A DNA stretch of 64,000 nucleotides from assembly GCA_963713815.1 (NCBI GenBank), contig CAVQNH010000045.1, forward strand, positions 1-64,000, given 5' to 3'. Under the pieces are notes generated by a model, which saw nothing but the letters and a program-made list of their open reading frames with translations, was not told the origin of the DNA and searched no databases. How positions within the stretch are numbered: position 1 is the stretch's first letter; each line of letters opens with the position of its first letter. Of the stretch, positions 51,750-60,280 are shown in pieces. The translations under genes were made by a program, and so were the position numbers. This DNA comes from RYN-230 sp963713815 (GTDB lineage: Bacteria > Actinomycetota > Actinomycetes > Streptosporangiales > Streptosporangiaceae).

Positions 51750-52817
51750 TCACGCCCGCGGGCGGATGGGCGGGATCGACTTCTGGGAATGGCGGCGCGG
51801 GCCGGACCACAGCGCCGGGACCGCGTCCACGGCCTTGGCTATGGCGTAGGCGGCCTGCTCGTAGTTGACCCGCCAGCCGAGGTAGTCCGGCCACGCGTCG
51901 GCCGGTTTCCGCTCGATGGGGAAGTTCACCTTCTCCAGGGTGGCGATCCCCTCCAGGAAGTCCTGGTACGTCAGGCTGATGCCCTGGGCGGGATCGGCCA
52001 TCTCCGGCGCGGGCAGGCCCATGGCCCGGGCGACCTCGGTGAAGCACTGGAAGCCGCCGCGCAGGCAGAGCCGGGCCGCGACGGTCGGCGCGGACTCCGG
52101 GGACAGCGCCAGGTACATGGCGGCGGAATCCAGCACCGCGAGCAGCGCGGTCACCCACGATGAGAGCGGCCGGGGCGAGCGGAACCGGACCAGCGGCAGA
52201 TAGGTGGTGTGGCTCTCGGCGATGTCCGCCGCCCAGCGCTCCCACTGGTCGTACAGGTCGGGCAGGGTGTTGATGGTGGACGCGCCCGAGCCCAGCGCGT
52301 AGTGCGTCCGGGCCAGCAGTTCCGGGCCCCACGAGGGCACCCCGGCCCGCGCGTTCAGCAGCGCGACGTCCGTCTCGCGGCGGTTGAACGCCGAGTACAG
52401 GGTGGGCAGATAGGCGATCTGCAGGGTCACCGTGACCAGCCCGATCAGGGCGGCCGCGTACAGGATGACGCGGATAGCCGCCCCGTCCTCGGTGAAGTCG
52501 CCGGCGAACCAGAAGGCTGGCCCGGCGTTGTCGAAGGACAGCGTGACCCCGCCGTGCGTGAACGGCCACAGCAGCAGCCCGAATCCGATGTACGCCACGA
52601 GCAGCCAGGCCAGCAGCTGGCAGATCAGCAGGGTGGCGGCCTCCGCGGCCAGGATCCGATCCCGCCGGTGGTAGTTCTTGACCGGCGCAGTCATCAGCTG
52701 GAACCCGGCGTGGACGATCCGGTCGACCCAGATCATCAGCCGGCCGCCGGCCGGGCGGGGCACGATCAGCGTCCCGACCAGGCTGATGCAGTCGAGGACG
52801 ATCAGGAACGCCCCCAC
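51750..52817 (-). CDS. membrane protein of unknown function
   Basis: 355 residues from GTG 52817; four or so helices in the first ~165 residues (VGAFLIVLDCISLVGTLIV, LLICQLLAWLLVAYIGFGLLLWPF, VILYAAALIGLVTVTLQIAYL), then a ~190-residue cytoplasmic helical part (TYQDFLEGIATLEKVNFPIERKPADAW). An ATG at 52852 would fit in a frame shifted by one base, giving MVPEY plus SWPALVGAF, so the start may be masked by an indel. No family named. Confidence 0.75.
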   Translation of the reverse strand: MGAFLIVLDCISLVGTLIVPRPAGGRLMIWVDRIVHAGFQLMTAPVKNYHRRDRILAAEAATLLICQLLAWLLVAYIGFGLLLWPFTHGGVTLSFDNAGPAFWFAGDFTEDGAAIRVILYAAALIGLVTVTLQIAYLPTLYSAFNRRETDVALLNARAGVPSWGPELLARTHYALGSGASTINTLPDLYDQWERWAADIAESHTTYLPLVRFRSPRPLSSWVTALLAVLDSAAMYLALSPESAPTVAARLCLRGGFQCFTEVARAMGLPAPEMADPAQGISLTYQDFLEGIATLEKVNFPIERKPADAWPDYLGWRVNYEQAAYAIAKAVDAVPALWSGPRRHSQKSIPPIRPRA

Positions 52818-52868
52818 GAGCGCCGGCCAGGATACGGCCGTATTCCGGCACCATCACGGCAGCCCCCG

Positions 52869-53174
52869 CTAAACCGGCTCGTCGATCGGGACCTGGGCCG
52901 CGACGTCCGGGTTCCGCTCCAGCCAGTCCCGCGCGAACGGGCAGGCCGGCACGACGGTCAGTCCCTGGCTCGCCGCGTACCCGACCGCGGCCCGCACGAG
53001 CTCGCCCCCGATGCCGTGTTTTTCCATGGTGTGCGGTACGCCGGTATGCAGCAGGACCATCCGTTCGCCGCGGAGCCGGTACACAAGCTCCGCAACGGAG
53101 GAGCCCGCGCGGTACTCGAACCGGTCATGGTCTGGGTCGTGAGTTACCTGTGGTGAGTCGATCACGTGGTCCAT
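52869..53174 (-). CDS. small GNAT-fold acetyltransferase (YjdJ-like)
   Basis: 101 residues. HTGVPHTMEKHGIGGELVRAAVGYAASQGLTVVPACPFARDWLERNP is the compact Gcn5-like domain, carrying the GIGGELV acetyl-CoA loop and the ACPFARDWL end. Typical single-domain size for the family; acceptor unknown. It is divergent from the E1 genes by ~78 bp. Confidence 0.9.
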   Translation of the reverse strand: MDHVIDSPQVTHDPDHDRFEYRAGSSVAELVYRLRGERMVLLHTGVPHTMEKHGIGGELVRAAVGYAASQGLTVVPACPFARDWLERNPDVAAQVPIDEPV

Positions 53175-53251
53175 CGTCTCAGGACAGGACTGGCCGGTGG
53201 GTCCCGGGAATGCGAAGCTGGCCAGATCAGCACGTCACCCGGGGTGGAGCC

Positions 53252-54469
53252 ATGACCGTGAGCAGTGCCGAGCAGGTCGATCTGGACGTCCTGGCCGCGA
53301 TCCAGCAACGGGTCCTGTGGCTGGCCACCCGGATCGTGGACGCGGCCAACCACGACCGCGACACCGGGGACGGGGTCAAGGTCGGCGGCCACCAGGCTTC
53401 CAGCGCCAGCCTGGTCAGCGTGATGACCGCGCTGTACTTCGCGTACCTGGACGCCCCGGACAAGGTAAGCGTGAAGCCGCACGCCTCCCCGGTGTACCAC
53501 GCGATCCAGTACCTGCTCGGCCACCTGGACCGGGACTACCTGCCATCGCTCCGCGCGTTCGGCGGCCTGCAGGCCTACCCGAGCCGGACCAAGGACCCGG
53601 ACGGCCCGGACTTCTCCACCGGGTCGGTCGGGCTGGGCGCGGCCGCCCCGCTGTTCGCCGCGGTCGCCCGCCGGTACGTGGACGCCCACTTCGGCCCGCG
53701 GCCGCGCAGCCGGTTCATCTCCCTGATCGGTGACGCCGAGCTGGACGAGGGCAACATCTGGGAAGCGGTCGCCGATTCCGCCACCGACGGGCTCGGCAAC
53801 GTCATGTGGATCGTGGACCTGAACCGGCAGTCGCTGGACCGGGTGGTGCCCGGGGTGCGGATCGCCCAGTGGGAACAGCAGTTCACCGCGGCCGGGTGGC
53901 ACGTGGTGGAGGCCAAGTACGGGGCGGCGCTCCAGCAGGCCTTCGCCCGGCCCGGCGGCGCGCCGCTGCGGGACTGGATCGACGCCCTGCCCAACGAGCA
54001 CTACCAGTCACTGTTCGGCCTGGCCCCGGCCGATGTCCGGGAGCGCTTCCTGGACGGCGCCCCGGAGGACGTCCGCGGGTTCTGCGCCAGCCTGGCTGAC
54101 GACGAGCTGGCCGCCCTGGTCACCGACCTGGCCGGGCATGACCTGCGCTCCCTGCTCGGCGCGTTCGCCGCGTGCGACGCGGAGAAGGACCGGCCCAGCG
54201 TGGTGTTCGCGTACACCGTCAAGGGCTGGGGCCTGCCGATCGCCGGAAACCCCCGCAACCACTCGGCGCTGCTCACCACCACCCAGATGGACGAGATGCG
54301 GGCCCAGGCCGGGCTGACCGGGGACACCGAATGGGACCGCTTCGACCCGATGACCCCGGCAGGCCAGTGGGTGGCCGCGCGGCGCGAGCACCTGGCCCGC
54401 CCGCCGCGGCGCTCCGCGCTCACCACGGGGCTCTCGACCACGGGGCTCTCGACCACGGGGCGGCCGTGA
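53252..54469 (+). CDS. AceE/transketolase-like E1, N-terminal (ThDP) half
   Basis: 405 residues from ATG 53252 (GGGGTGGAG upstream). ThDP-binding traits: HASPVYHAIQYLLG and the metal/diphosphate motif LIGDAELDEGNIWEAVADSATDGLGNVMWIVDLNRQSLDRVVPG (GDxxx..NxxQ), as in homodimeric pyruvate dehydrogenase E1 (AceE). It stops after a TTGLS repeat, and the partner starts at an overlapping GTGA. Together the two equal one AceE-like enzyme lacking part of its usual length. The 2-oxo acid used is unknown. Confidence 0.85.
   Translation: MTVSSAEQVDLDVLAAIQQRVLWLATRIVDAANHDRDTGDGVKVGGHQASSASLVSVMTALYFAYLDAPDKVSVKPHASPVYHAIQYLLGHLDRDYLPSLRAFGGLQAYPSRTKDPDGPDFSTGSVGLGAAAPLFAAVARRYVDAHFGPRPRSRFISLIGDAELDEGNIWEAVADSATDGLGNVMWIVDLNRQSLDRVVPGVRIAQWEQQFTAAGWHVVEAKYGAALQQAFARPGGAPLRDWIDALPNEHYQSLFGLAPADVRERFLDGAPEDVRGFCASLADDELAALVTDLAGHDLRSLLGAFAACDAEKDRPSVVFAYTVKGWGLPIAGNPRNHSALLTTTQMDEMRAQAGLTGDTEWDRFDPMTPAGQWVAARREHLARPPRRSALTTGLSTTGLSTTGRP
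54420..54460 (+). repeat. direct repeat at the junction of the two E1 genes
   Basis: Two tandem copies of the 17-base unit ACGGGGCTCTCGACC plus partial third, coding for TTGLSTTGLSTTG at the C-terminus of the first half. This repeat could vary in copy number and shift or fuse the two frames. Confidence 0.8.
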
Positions 54470-55686
54470 CCGTGCCCGATTCCACCGGCCTGCGCACCGG
54501 CCGCCCGCTCTCGACCCAGGAGGCATTCGGCCGGATCCTCGTGGACCTGTCCCGCGACGAGGCGGTGGCGCCCTACCTGGTCACCGCGGCACCCGACGTG
54601 GCCACCTCCACCAACCTGGCCGGCTTCATCAACCGCACCAAGGTGTTCAGCCCGGACGCCCGCCGGTCCTGGAGCGAGGACACCGTGCTGAAGTGGGCCG
54701 AAGGCCCCGACGGGCACCACATCGAGCTGGGCATCAGCGAGATGAACCTGTTCCTGCTGCTCGGCCAGCTCGGCCTGGCCTGGGATCTGTCCGACCAGCC
54801 GCTGCTGCCGGTGGGCACGGTCTACGACCCGTTCGTGCTGCGCGGCCTGGACGCGTTCATCTACTCGGTGTACTCCGGTGCCCGGTTCATCGTGGCCGGG
54901 ACCCCGTCCGGGGTCACCCTGGCCCCGGAGGGCGGTGCGCACCAGTCCACCATCACCCCCTCGGTCGGCCTGGAGCTCCCCGGCGTCACGTTCATCGAGC
55001 CCGCCTACGCGACCGCGCTGGACTGGCTGCTGTGCGGCGCCCTGCAGGGCATCGCCACCGCCAACGCCGCCGCGCTCGGCCCGACCCGGGACGGGACACC
55101 GGTCATGGAGGACGGGTCGTACTACTTCCGGCTCACCACCCGGGGCCTCGACCAGCAGCCGTTCCAGGCCGCCCGGGACCGGCTGGGCGACGCGGTGCTG
55201 CGCCGCCAGGTCCTGGCCGGCGCCTACCGGCTGGTGGACGCGGGACAGCCGCAGGATGGCACGCCGATGGTCCATCTCGCGGCCAGCGGTGCGGTGCTGC
55301 CCGAGGTCCTGGCCGCCGCGGCCGAACTGGCGGACGAGGGCATCGCCGCGAACGTGGTGGACATCACCTCGGCGGACCGGCTCTACCGGGCCTGGCAGCG
55401 GACCCTGCGCCAGGGAGTGCGCACCGCCACGGTGCCGTCCATTCCCGGCGCGTTGCGCAGTGCTTTCGGCGGCCGGGCATTCGGCGACCGGGCCCCGGTC
55501 GTCACCGTGCACGACGCGGCGTCCCACACGCTGAGCTGGCTCGGCTCCGCCCTGGGCGTCCCCGCGGTCAGCCTGGGCGTGGACAGTTTCGGCCAGTCCG
55601 GCTCGGTCAGCGACCTGTACCGGGCTCACGACCTGGACCCAGGCTCCATCGTCAACGCCGCCCTGGCTGCGCTGTCCCTGAGGTAG
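54466..55686 (+). CDS. AceE/transketolase-like E1, C-terminal half
   Basis: 406 residues from GTG 54466, overlapping the previous stop (GTGA). It has the pyrimidine-binding domain (HHIELGISEMNLFLLLGQLGLAWDL with the conserved Glu; GVTLAPEGGAHQSTITPS), then a transketolase C-terminal domain (ASGAVLPEVLAAAAELADEGIAANVVDITSADRLYRAW). It cannot act without the first half. No E2 or E3 gene follows, so either it docks on complexes encoded elsewhere or it works as a stand-alone ThDP carboligase or decarboxylase. Confidence 0.87.
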   Translation: MTVPDSTGLRTGRPLSTQEAFGRILVDLSRDEAVAPYLVTAAPDVATSTNLAGFINRTKVFSPDARRSWSEDTVLKWAEGPDGHHIELGISEMNLFLLLGQLGLAWDLSDQPLLPVGTVYDPFVLRGLDAFIYSVYSGARFIVAGTPSGVTLAPEGGAHQSTITPSVGLELPGVTFIEPAYATALDWLLCGALQGIATANAAALGPTRDGTPVMEDGSYYFRLTTRGLDQQPFQAARDRLGDAVLRRQVLAGAYRLVDAGQPQDGTPMVHLAASGAVLPEVLAAAAELADEGIAANVVDITSADRLYRAWQRTLRQGVRTATVPSIPGALRSAFGGRAFGDRAPVVTVHDAASHTLSWLGSALGVPAVSLGVDSFGQSGSVSDLYRAHDLDPGSIVNAALAALSLR

Positions 55687-55722
55687 GCACGGTCGTTGGG
55701 GTGAGCAGCGGACCGCCGGGTG

Positions 55723-56907
55723 CTACCTGAACGCTGAGATGCCGGTGAGGACCTGGCCCAGGGTCAGGGCGTGGACTTCCTCGGTGCCCTCATAGGTGAG
55801 GACCGACTCGAGGTTGTTGGCGTGCCGGATCACCGGGTACTCCAGCGTGATCCCGTTGGCGCCCAGGATGGTCCGGGCCTGCCGAGCGATCTCGATGGCC
55901 GCCCGCACGTTGCTCATCTTGCCCAGGCTGACCTGCTCGGGGGTCAGCTCCCCGGCCTCCTTGAGCCGGCCCAGGTGCAGCGCCATCAGCTGGGCCCGGG
56001 ACAGGTCGGCCAGCATCCAGGCCAGCTTGCCCTGGGTGAGCTGGAAACCGCCGATCGGCTGGCCGAATTGCTCCCGCGTCTTGGCGTAGTCCACCGCGGC
56101 CTCCAGGCAGGACCGGGCGGCCCCGGTCACCCCCCAGACGATGCCGAACCGGGCCTCGCTCAGGCAGGACAGCGGCCCCTTCAGCCCGACCACCCCGGGC
56201 AGCATGGCCTCCGCGGGCAGCTTCACATCGTCGAAGTGCAGTTCGGCCGTGATCGAGGCGCGCAGCGACATTTTCTTGTGAATGGACCGGGAGGTGAACC
56301 CGCGGGCCGCGCGGGGCACGAGAAATCCCCGGATCCCTTCTTGCGTCTGGGCCCACACCACGGCGATATCTGCCACCGACCCGTTAGTGATCCACATTTT
56401 GGAACCCGACAGCACCCAGTCACTTCCGTTGCGGATGGCTTTGGTGGTCATGCTGGACGGGTCGCTGCCGTGATCAGGCTCGGTCAGCCCGAAGCAGCCA
56501 ATGGCGTCACCCGCCGCCATCCGGGGCAGCCATTCCTCCTTCTGTTCCGGCGACCCGTATTTCCAGATCGGGAACATGGCCAGTGAGCCCTGGACGGAGA
56601 CCAGGCTGCGCAGCCCGGAGTCGGCCGCTTCGAGCTCGCGGCAGGCGACCCCGTAGGCCACCGGGCCCATTCCCGCGCAGCCGTAGCCGGTCAGGTGCAT
56701 GCCGAGCAGGCCCAGCTTGCCGAGCTCGGGAGCGAGTTCGCGGGGCAGCGTGCCCGCCTCGAACCAGTCGGCGACGTGCGGCATCACCCGGTCGGCCGTG
56801 AACGCCCGCACGGTGTCGCGGACCAGTACCTCGTCGGAGGTTAGCTGCTGGTCAAGGCGCAGCAGGTCGAGGTCCTGGCCAGGCTGGCCGGCGGCGTGCG
56901 TGGGCAT
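55723..56907 (-). CDS. acyl-CoA dehydrogenase (glutaryl-CoA dehydrogenase-like)
   Basis: 394 residues with the classical blocks CFGLTEPDHGSDPSSM, WVLSGSKMWITNGSVADIAVVW and TREQFGQPIGGFQ, and the catalytic Glu E373 in LTYEGTEEVHALTLG. The Glu position and the YEGTEEVH context are those of glutaryl-CoA dehydrogenase, though related enzymes share them. FAD-dependent; electrons go to ETF. The frame is intact. Confidence 0.92.
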   Translation of the reverse strand: MPTHAAGQPGQDLDLLRLDQQLTSDEVLVRDTVRAFTADRVMPHVADWFEAGTLPRELAPELGKLGLLGMHLTGYGCAGMGPVAYGVACRELEAADSGLRSLVSVQGSLAMFPIWKYGSPEQKEEWLPRMAAGDAIGCFGLTEPDHGSDPSSMTTKAIRNGSDWVLSGSKMWITNGSVADIAVVWAQTQEGIRGFLVPRAARGFTSRSIHKKMSLRASITAELHFDDVKLPAEAMLPGVVGLKGPLSCLSEARFGIVWGVTGAARSCLEAAVDYAKTREQFGQPIGGFQLTQGKLAWMLADLSRAQLMALHLGRLKEAGELTPEQVSLGKMSNVRAAIEIARQARTILGANGITLEYPVIRHANNLESVLTYEGTEEVHALTLGQVLTGISAFR

Positions 56908-57001
56908 GGCGGGTCCTTCCGGTCATCACTAACTCCCGCGCCCAGCGTATGCGTGCCGCGTTCGGCTGTCTGGACCCAGCCGCACCGGGAATGATCGGGG
57001 C

Positions 57002-57253
57002 ATGAACGAGGCCAATGGGAAAAAGAGGCTAATCCGGACACGGGAAGGTCGGCTCGTGGCTGGCGTCTGCTCCGGGATCGGTGAGTACGCCGGCATCGAT
57101 CCCACCGTGGTCCGGCTGATCTTCGTCGCCCTGACCCTGGTGACGGCCGGCGTCTTCGTGCTCGTGTACCTGGCGGCGTGGATCGTCATCCCAGAGGAAG
57201 GGGAGACCACGTCGATCGCCGAGAACCTGATCAAGAAGACGGGTAGCCGCTAG
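57002..57253 (+). CDS. PspC-domain membrane protein
   Basis: 83 residues: LIRTREGRLVAGVCSGIGEYAGIDPTVVRLIFVALTL is the PspC hallmark, followed by one helix (LVTAGVFVLVYLAAWIVIP) and a short tail. PspC proteins respond to envelope stress or sit next to ToastRack/two-component sensors; no pspA is near. The 3' end overlaps the convergent MFS frame by 4 bp. Confidence 0.93.
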   Translation: MNEANGKKRLIRTREGRLVAGVCSGIGEYAGIDPTVVRLIFVALTLVTAGVFVLVYLAAWIVIPEEGETTSIAENLIKKTGSR

Positions 57254-58878
57254 CCGGGTGCGCACCGACAGGTCACGCGGCGCCCGGTGTGCTGAGCGGC
57301 GGACGTTCGTGCCCGGGGAGCGGCCAGCTTCCGGTGGCGGCGCGGACAGCCCAGTGCCCCGCTCGGCCACCGGCAGGTTGAGCACCGGCGGCTCGGCTGG
57401 CCGCGGCGCGGGATCCGGGGGAAGCGGAGCGGGGTCTGGGGGAAGCAGCGCTGGGGCCGGCCCGGCCGAGGTTGACGTGGCCAGGGCGGGGGTCGCCGGG
57501 GCGGGTGTCTCGAGGGCTGGCGTCGCCGGGGCCGCGGGTGGGCGGCGGTGCCGGTCCCGGTCCCGGCGAGGACGGTCACCCGGCCGCTATTGAGCAGGCT
57601 GATCAGCTCGGCGTGCCGACGGGTCCAGTCGGTGGCCAGGGCCGCCGCGGCCAGCAGGCCTATCAGCCCGGCCAGGGCGACAGCCCCCGGTGCTCCGACC
57701 CGCTGCGCAACCGCCCCGCCGGTCAGGATGCCCAGGCCCTGCGCGGCCAGCAGGCCGCTCTCGGCGACCGCGAACGCGCGCACCCGCCGGGCGGCCGGGA
57801 GCGCCGTCACGAACGCGGCGGCCGCCGCCAGCTGGTAGGCGCCACCCGCGCCGGCCAGGGCCCAGAGCATGACCAGCACCGCCAGTGGCGGGTGGGCCAG
57901 GCTGAAGATCAGCGGCGCGCAGGACAGCATGGCCAGCCAGCCCATCGGCCGCATCCGGTCTGAGGGGCGCAGGAGCCGGCCGACCACGAACCCGCCGATC
58001 ACCGTGCCGGCCGGCATGGCTGCCATGAGCAGCCCGATCGCCGGGGCGCCCCCGCCGAGCACGCGGGCGTACGGGGCGGCCAGGGCCTCGGGTACCACGG
58101 TGAAACCGGCCAGCCAGCCGAAGAGCACCAGCGTGCGCAGCACCGGGCTGCCGAACACAGCGGCCACGCCTTCCCAGGTGATCTCCCACGGTGAGGGCTG
58201 GGCAGTGCTGCGCGACGGTGCCGGGCGGGGCCGGATCCAGCAGGCCAGGATGCCGGCGGACAGGCTGAACGACAGCGAGTCCAGGGCGAGCGCCCGGTAC
58301 GGCCCGAGTGCCGCGACCAGGGCGCCCCCGGCCAGGAAACCGCCGATCTGGCTCAGCTGCGTCGTGTGGCTCCCGATCACTGAGCCCAGCGGGTACTTTT
58401 CCCCGCGCAGGACGTCGGGCAGGAGCGCCGCCCGGGCCGACGAGAACGGTGTCCCGAGCAGCACGGTGCAGAACAGCAGCGTGCACAGGACGGCGAACGG
58501 CAGCCCCGGCAGGGCCATCAGGGCGACCAGCCCCGCCCGGATGAGGTCCAGCGTGATCATCATCTGCTGGCGGGGGAGCAGGCCGGCCAGCCCCGAGAGC
58601 AGCGGGCCGCCGATCACCGGCGGCAGGTAGGTGAGGGCGTACGCCGCCGCGGTCAGGAACGCCGAACCGGTCCGGGCATACACCATGAAGGCGATGGCCA
58701 CCTGCGCGAACTGGTCGCCTGCGCAGGACAGGGCCTGGGCGGACCACAGCGCGCGGAACTCCGTGACGGCGAACACGTCGCGGTAGGCGACCGGGTGGTC
58801 GCCGGGCTGCCGATGCCGGCCCGGCCGCGGTGCGTGCGCCGGCCTCCGGGAAAGCGGGGGGTGCTCTCCGTTGTGCAC
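57250..58878 (-). CDS. MFS transporter with Pro/Ala-rich tail
   Basis: 542 residues as read. The first ~415 make a 12-helix facilitator (AVTEFRALWSAQALSCAGDQFAQVAIAFMVYARTGSAFL; GTPFSSARAALLPDVLRGEKYPLG), like MFS_3/DHA exporters. After about residue 430 the frame turns Pro/Arg-rich. A different frame there gives PATPALETPAPATPALA, a more natural linker, so an indel near 57545 is possible and the C-terminus is uncertain. Confidence 0.82.
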   Translation of the reverse strand: MHNGEHPPLSRRPAHAPRPGRHRQPGDHPVAYRDVFAVTEFRALWSAQALSCAGDQFAQVAIAFMVYARTGSAFLTAAAYALTYLPPVIGGPLLSGLAGLLPRQQMMITLDLIRAGLVALMALPGLPFAVLCTLLFCTVLLGTPFSSARAALLPDVLRGEKYPLGSVIGSHTTQLSQIGGFLAGGALVAALGPYRALALDSLSFSLSAGILACWIRPRPAPSRSTAQPSPWEITWEGVAAVFGSPVLRTLVLFGWLAGFTVVPEALAAPYARVLGGGAPAIGLLMAAMPAGTVIGGFVVGRLLRPSDRMRPMGWLAMLSCAPLIFSLAHPPLAVLVMLWALAGAGGAYQLAAAAAFVTALPAARRVRAFAVAESGLLAAQGLGILTGGAVAQRVGAPGAVALAGLIGLLAAAALATDWTRRHAELISLLNSGRVTVLAGTGTGTAAHPRPRRRQPSRHPPRRPPPWPRQPRPGRPQRCFPQTPLRFPRIPRRGQPSRRCSTCRWPSGALGCPRRHRKLAAPRARTSAAQHTGRRVTCRCAPG

Positions 58879-59377
58879 GGCGGCTCTTCCTCTGCTGTTA
58901 CGTGCGTCTTGCTTCAGGCGCCGGGGGGGTCGCCTAAGCGGATCGCGATCCTTCTCTCACTTTGTGTCATCGAGTCCGGGCATACGGCACCCGGTTCCGT
59001 GACCGGCAGTAGTGACTTGGAGTCGTGAGTCGATTGCTTACCGTGTCGAATTTTCGGCAAATGCGCAAGGGGTTCCTGCATGATCGTCTTGGTTCGACTG
59101 GTCGCACTTGTCGTCGGCCTACTGCCAAGTAGGCCGTGACCAGCGATGACGACCTGACGGGGGTGGCGGGAGGGTTTGTGGGGACAGGTATGGATTGCTG
59201 TGGGGACAGGTCTGGGTGGCTGGTTCGGTGGGCCTGGGAAGGCGGGATGGCGAGGCCTGCGGGGCGTCTCGAGGGGTCCTGGGGGGAACGCTTTGGCGCG
59301 CACGCCGGTTGTCCCCTATGCTGGGGCAGTCCCCGACGGCGGGCGCCAAGGGTCCACGGCGGTGGCGGCCGTCATCG
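58879..59377. other. intergenic region with G-rich direct repeat
   Basis: About 500 bases without a credible gene. Positions 58940-59110 are relatively AT-rich. From 59160 the + strand is G-rich, and the 13-mer TGTGGGGACAGGT occurs twice 22 bases apart (near 59178 and 59200). The tRNA cluster's promoter should lie towards the right end. Confidence 0.45.
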
Positions 59378-59450
59378 GCCCCCATCGTCTAGTGGCCTAG
59401 GACACCGCCCTTTCAAGGCGGCGGCACGGGTTCGAATCCCGTTGGGGGCA
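59378..59450 (+). tRNA. tRNA-Glu (anticodon TTC)
   Basis: Acceptor GCCCCCA/TGGGGGC, anticodon stem CCGCC-CTTTCAA-GGCGG (TTC), T arm CGGG-TTCGAAT-CCCG, discriminator A. No encoded full CCA. Confidence 0.97.
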
Positions 59451-59475
59451 CCGTCGGCCAGTGGCCGGCACCGAT

Positions 59476-59549
59476 GGTCCTGTAGAGCAGCCGGTTAGCT
59501 CGCCACCCTGTCAAGGTGGAGGTCGCGGGTTCAAGTCCCGTCAGGACCG
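59476..59549 (+). tRNA. tRNA-Asp (anticodon GTC)
   Basis: Acceptor GGTCCTG/CAGGACC, anticodon stem CCACC-CTGTCAA-GGTGG (GTC), T arm GCGGG-TTCAAGT-CCCGT, discriminator G typical of tRNA-Asp. Confidence 0.97.
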
Positions 59550-59597
59550 CTTGGCTGAGACCGTTCGAAGTGGTTTGCATGACGTGCGGTCAGTCAC

Positions 59598-59671
59598 GGT
59601 CAGGTAGCTCAGTTGGTATGAGCGTCCGCCTGAAAAGCGGAAGGTCGGCGGTTCGACCCCGCCCCTGACCA
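59598..59671 (+). tRNA. tRNA-Phe (anticodon GAA)
   Basis: Acceptor GGTCAGG/CCTGACC, anticodon stem TCCGC-CTGAAAA-GCGGA (GAA), T arm with GGTTCGACCCC, discriminator A. The Glu-Asp-Phe order is common in actinobacteria. Confidence 0.97.
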
Positions 59672-60280
59672 CTCGGACCCCCTTTGACCTGCGGAACGAT
59701 GATTCTGTTAACGGCCGTTGGGCTCCGCTCATCCGCACGACCACAGGCAATCATGAGTGTGGCGGCGCGGCGTCCCCGGTTGTGTGAGCAGCCGGCCGCC
59801 GGGGCGTTCCCGCTGGTCATCGGCTCGCTCCGGTTTGATCTGACCGTCGTGCGCAAGCCACCGGCCTGTCGTGCCGATGAGCGTCCGCTTATGTGGGCAC
59901 CTGTGGGGCGAGTGACGGCCGCACCGGTCTGGCGCGGCGCGGTCTCCGGGAGGCGTCCGCCACGGATTCACGGCGCCTGACCACCTGGCCTACGACCCGG
60001 AAGCTGACGCCCGGCACTGGGAAGCACTCCGCGAGCTCTACCGGGCCCACCTCCACCGCTCCTGACACACATGCAACGCCGGCCGCTCACGACGGTGTCA
60101 CTCAGCGCGTTTGCCATGGAAGGTGGTCAGGGCGCACATCGCCGCCGTTCTGCGCGTGACTGTCACCTCCTCGGATAGCCGGGAAGGGCCGCCTTTATCT
60201 CCCTGCGGCCACGGTCATTTCCGGCTGTTCCGAACTGGGGGCGGGTTGACCGGGCGGGCTCGGGCTGGTGGGCTGGATGT
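59672..60280. other. intergenic region downstream of tRNA cluster
   Basis: About 600 bases with no complete gene. It holds a gene-tail remnant (59916-60065) and then a mixed stretch to the LAL regulator start. No copy of the tRNA-Phe 3' end, integrase or transposase was seen. Confidence 0.5.
59916..60065 (+). pseudogene. 3' remnant of an unknown small gene
   Basis: The frame ending at TGA 60063-60065 reads FTAPDHLAYDPEADARHWEAL and RELYRAHLHRS, clearly protein-like with good third-position GC bias. However, it has no start codon after the in-frame stop at 59913. It looks like the last ~35 residues of a lost or frameshifted gene beside the tRNA cluster. Confidence 0.4.

Noticed and set aside
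58914..59303. 129-codon minus-strand frame upstream of tRNA-Glu
   Set aside because: Pro/His/Arg/Thr-rich composition, no ribosome site and no recognisable domain; treated as non-coding.
59684..59980. 98-codon plus-strand frame after tRNA-Phe
   Set aside because: Starts at the tRNA end without a ribosome site and overlaps the better-looking gene tail in another frame; codon pattern not convincing.
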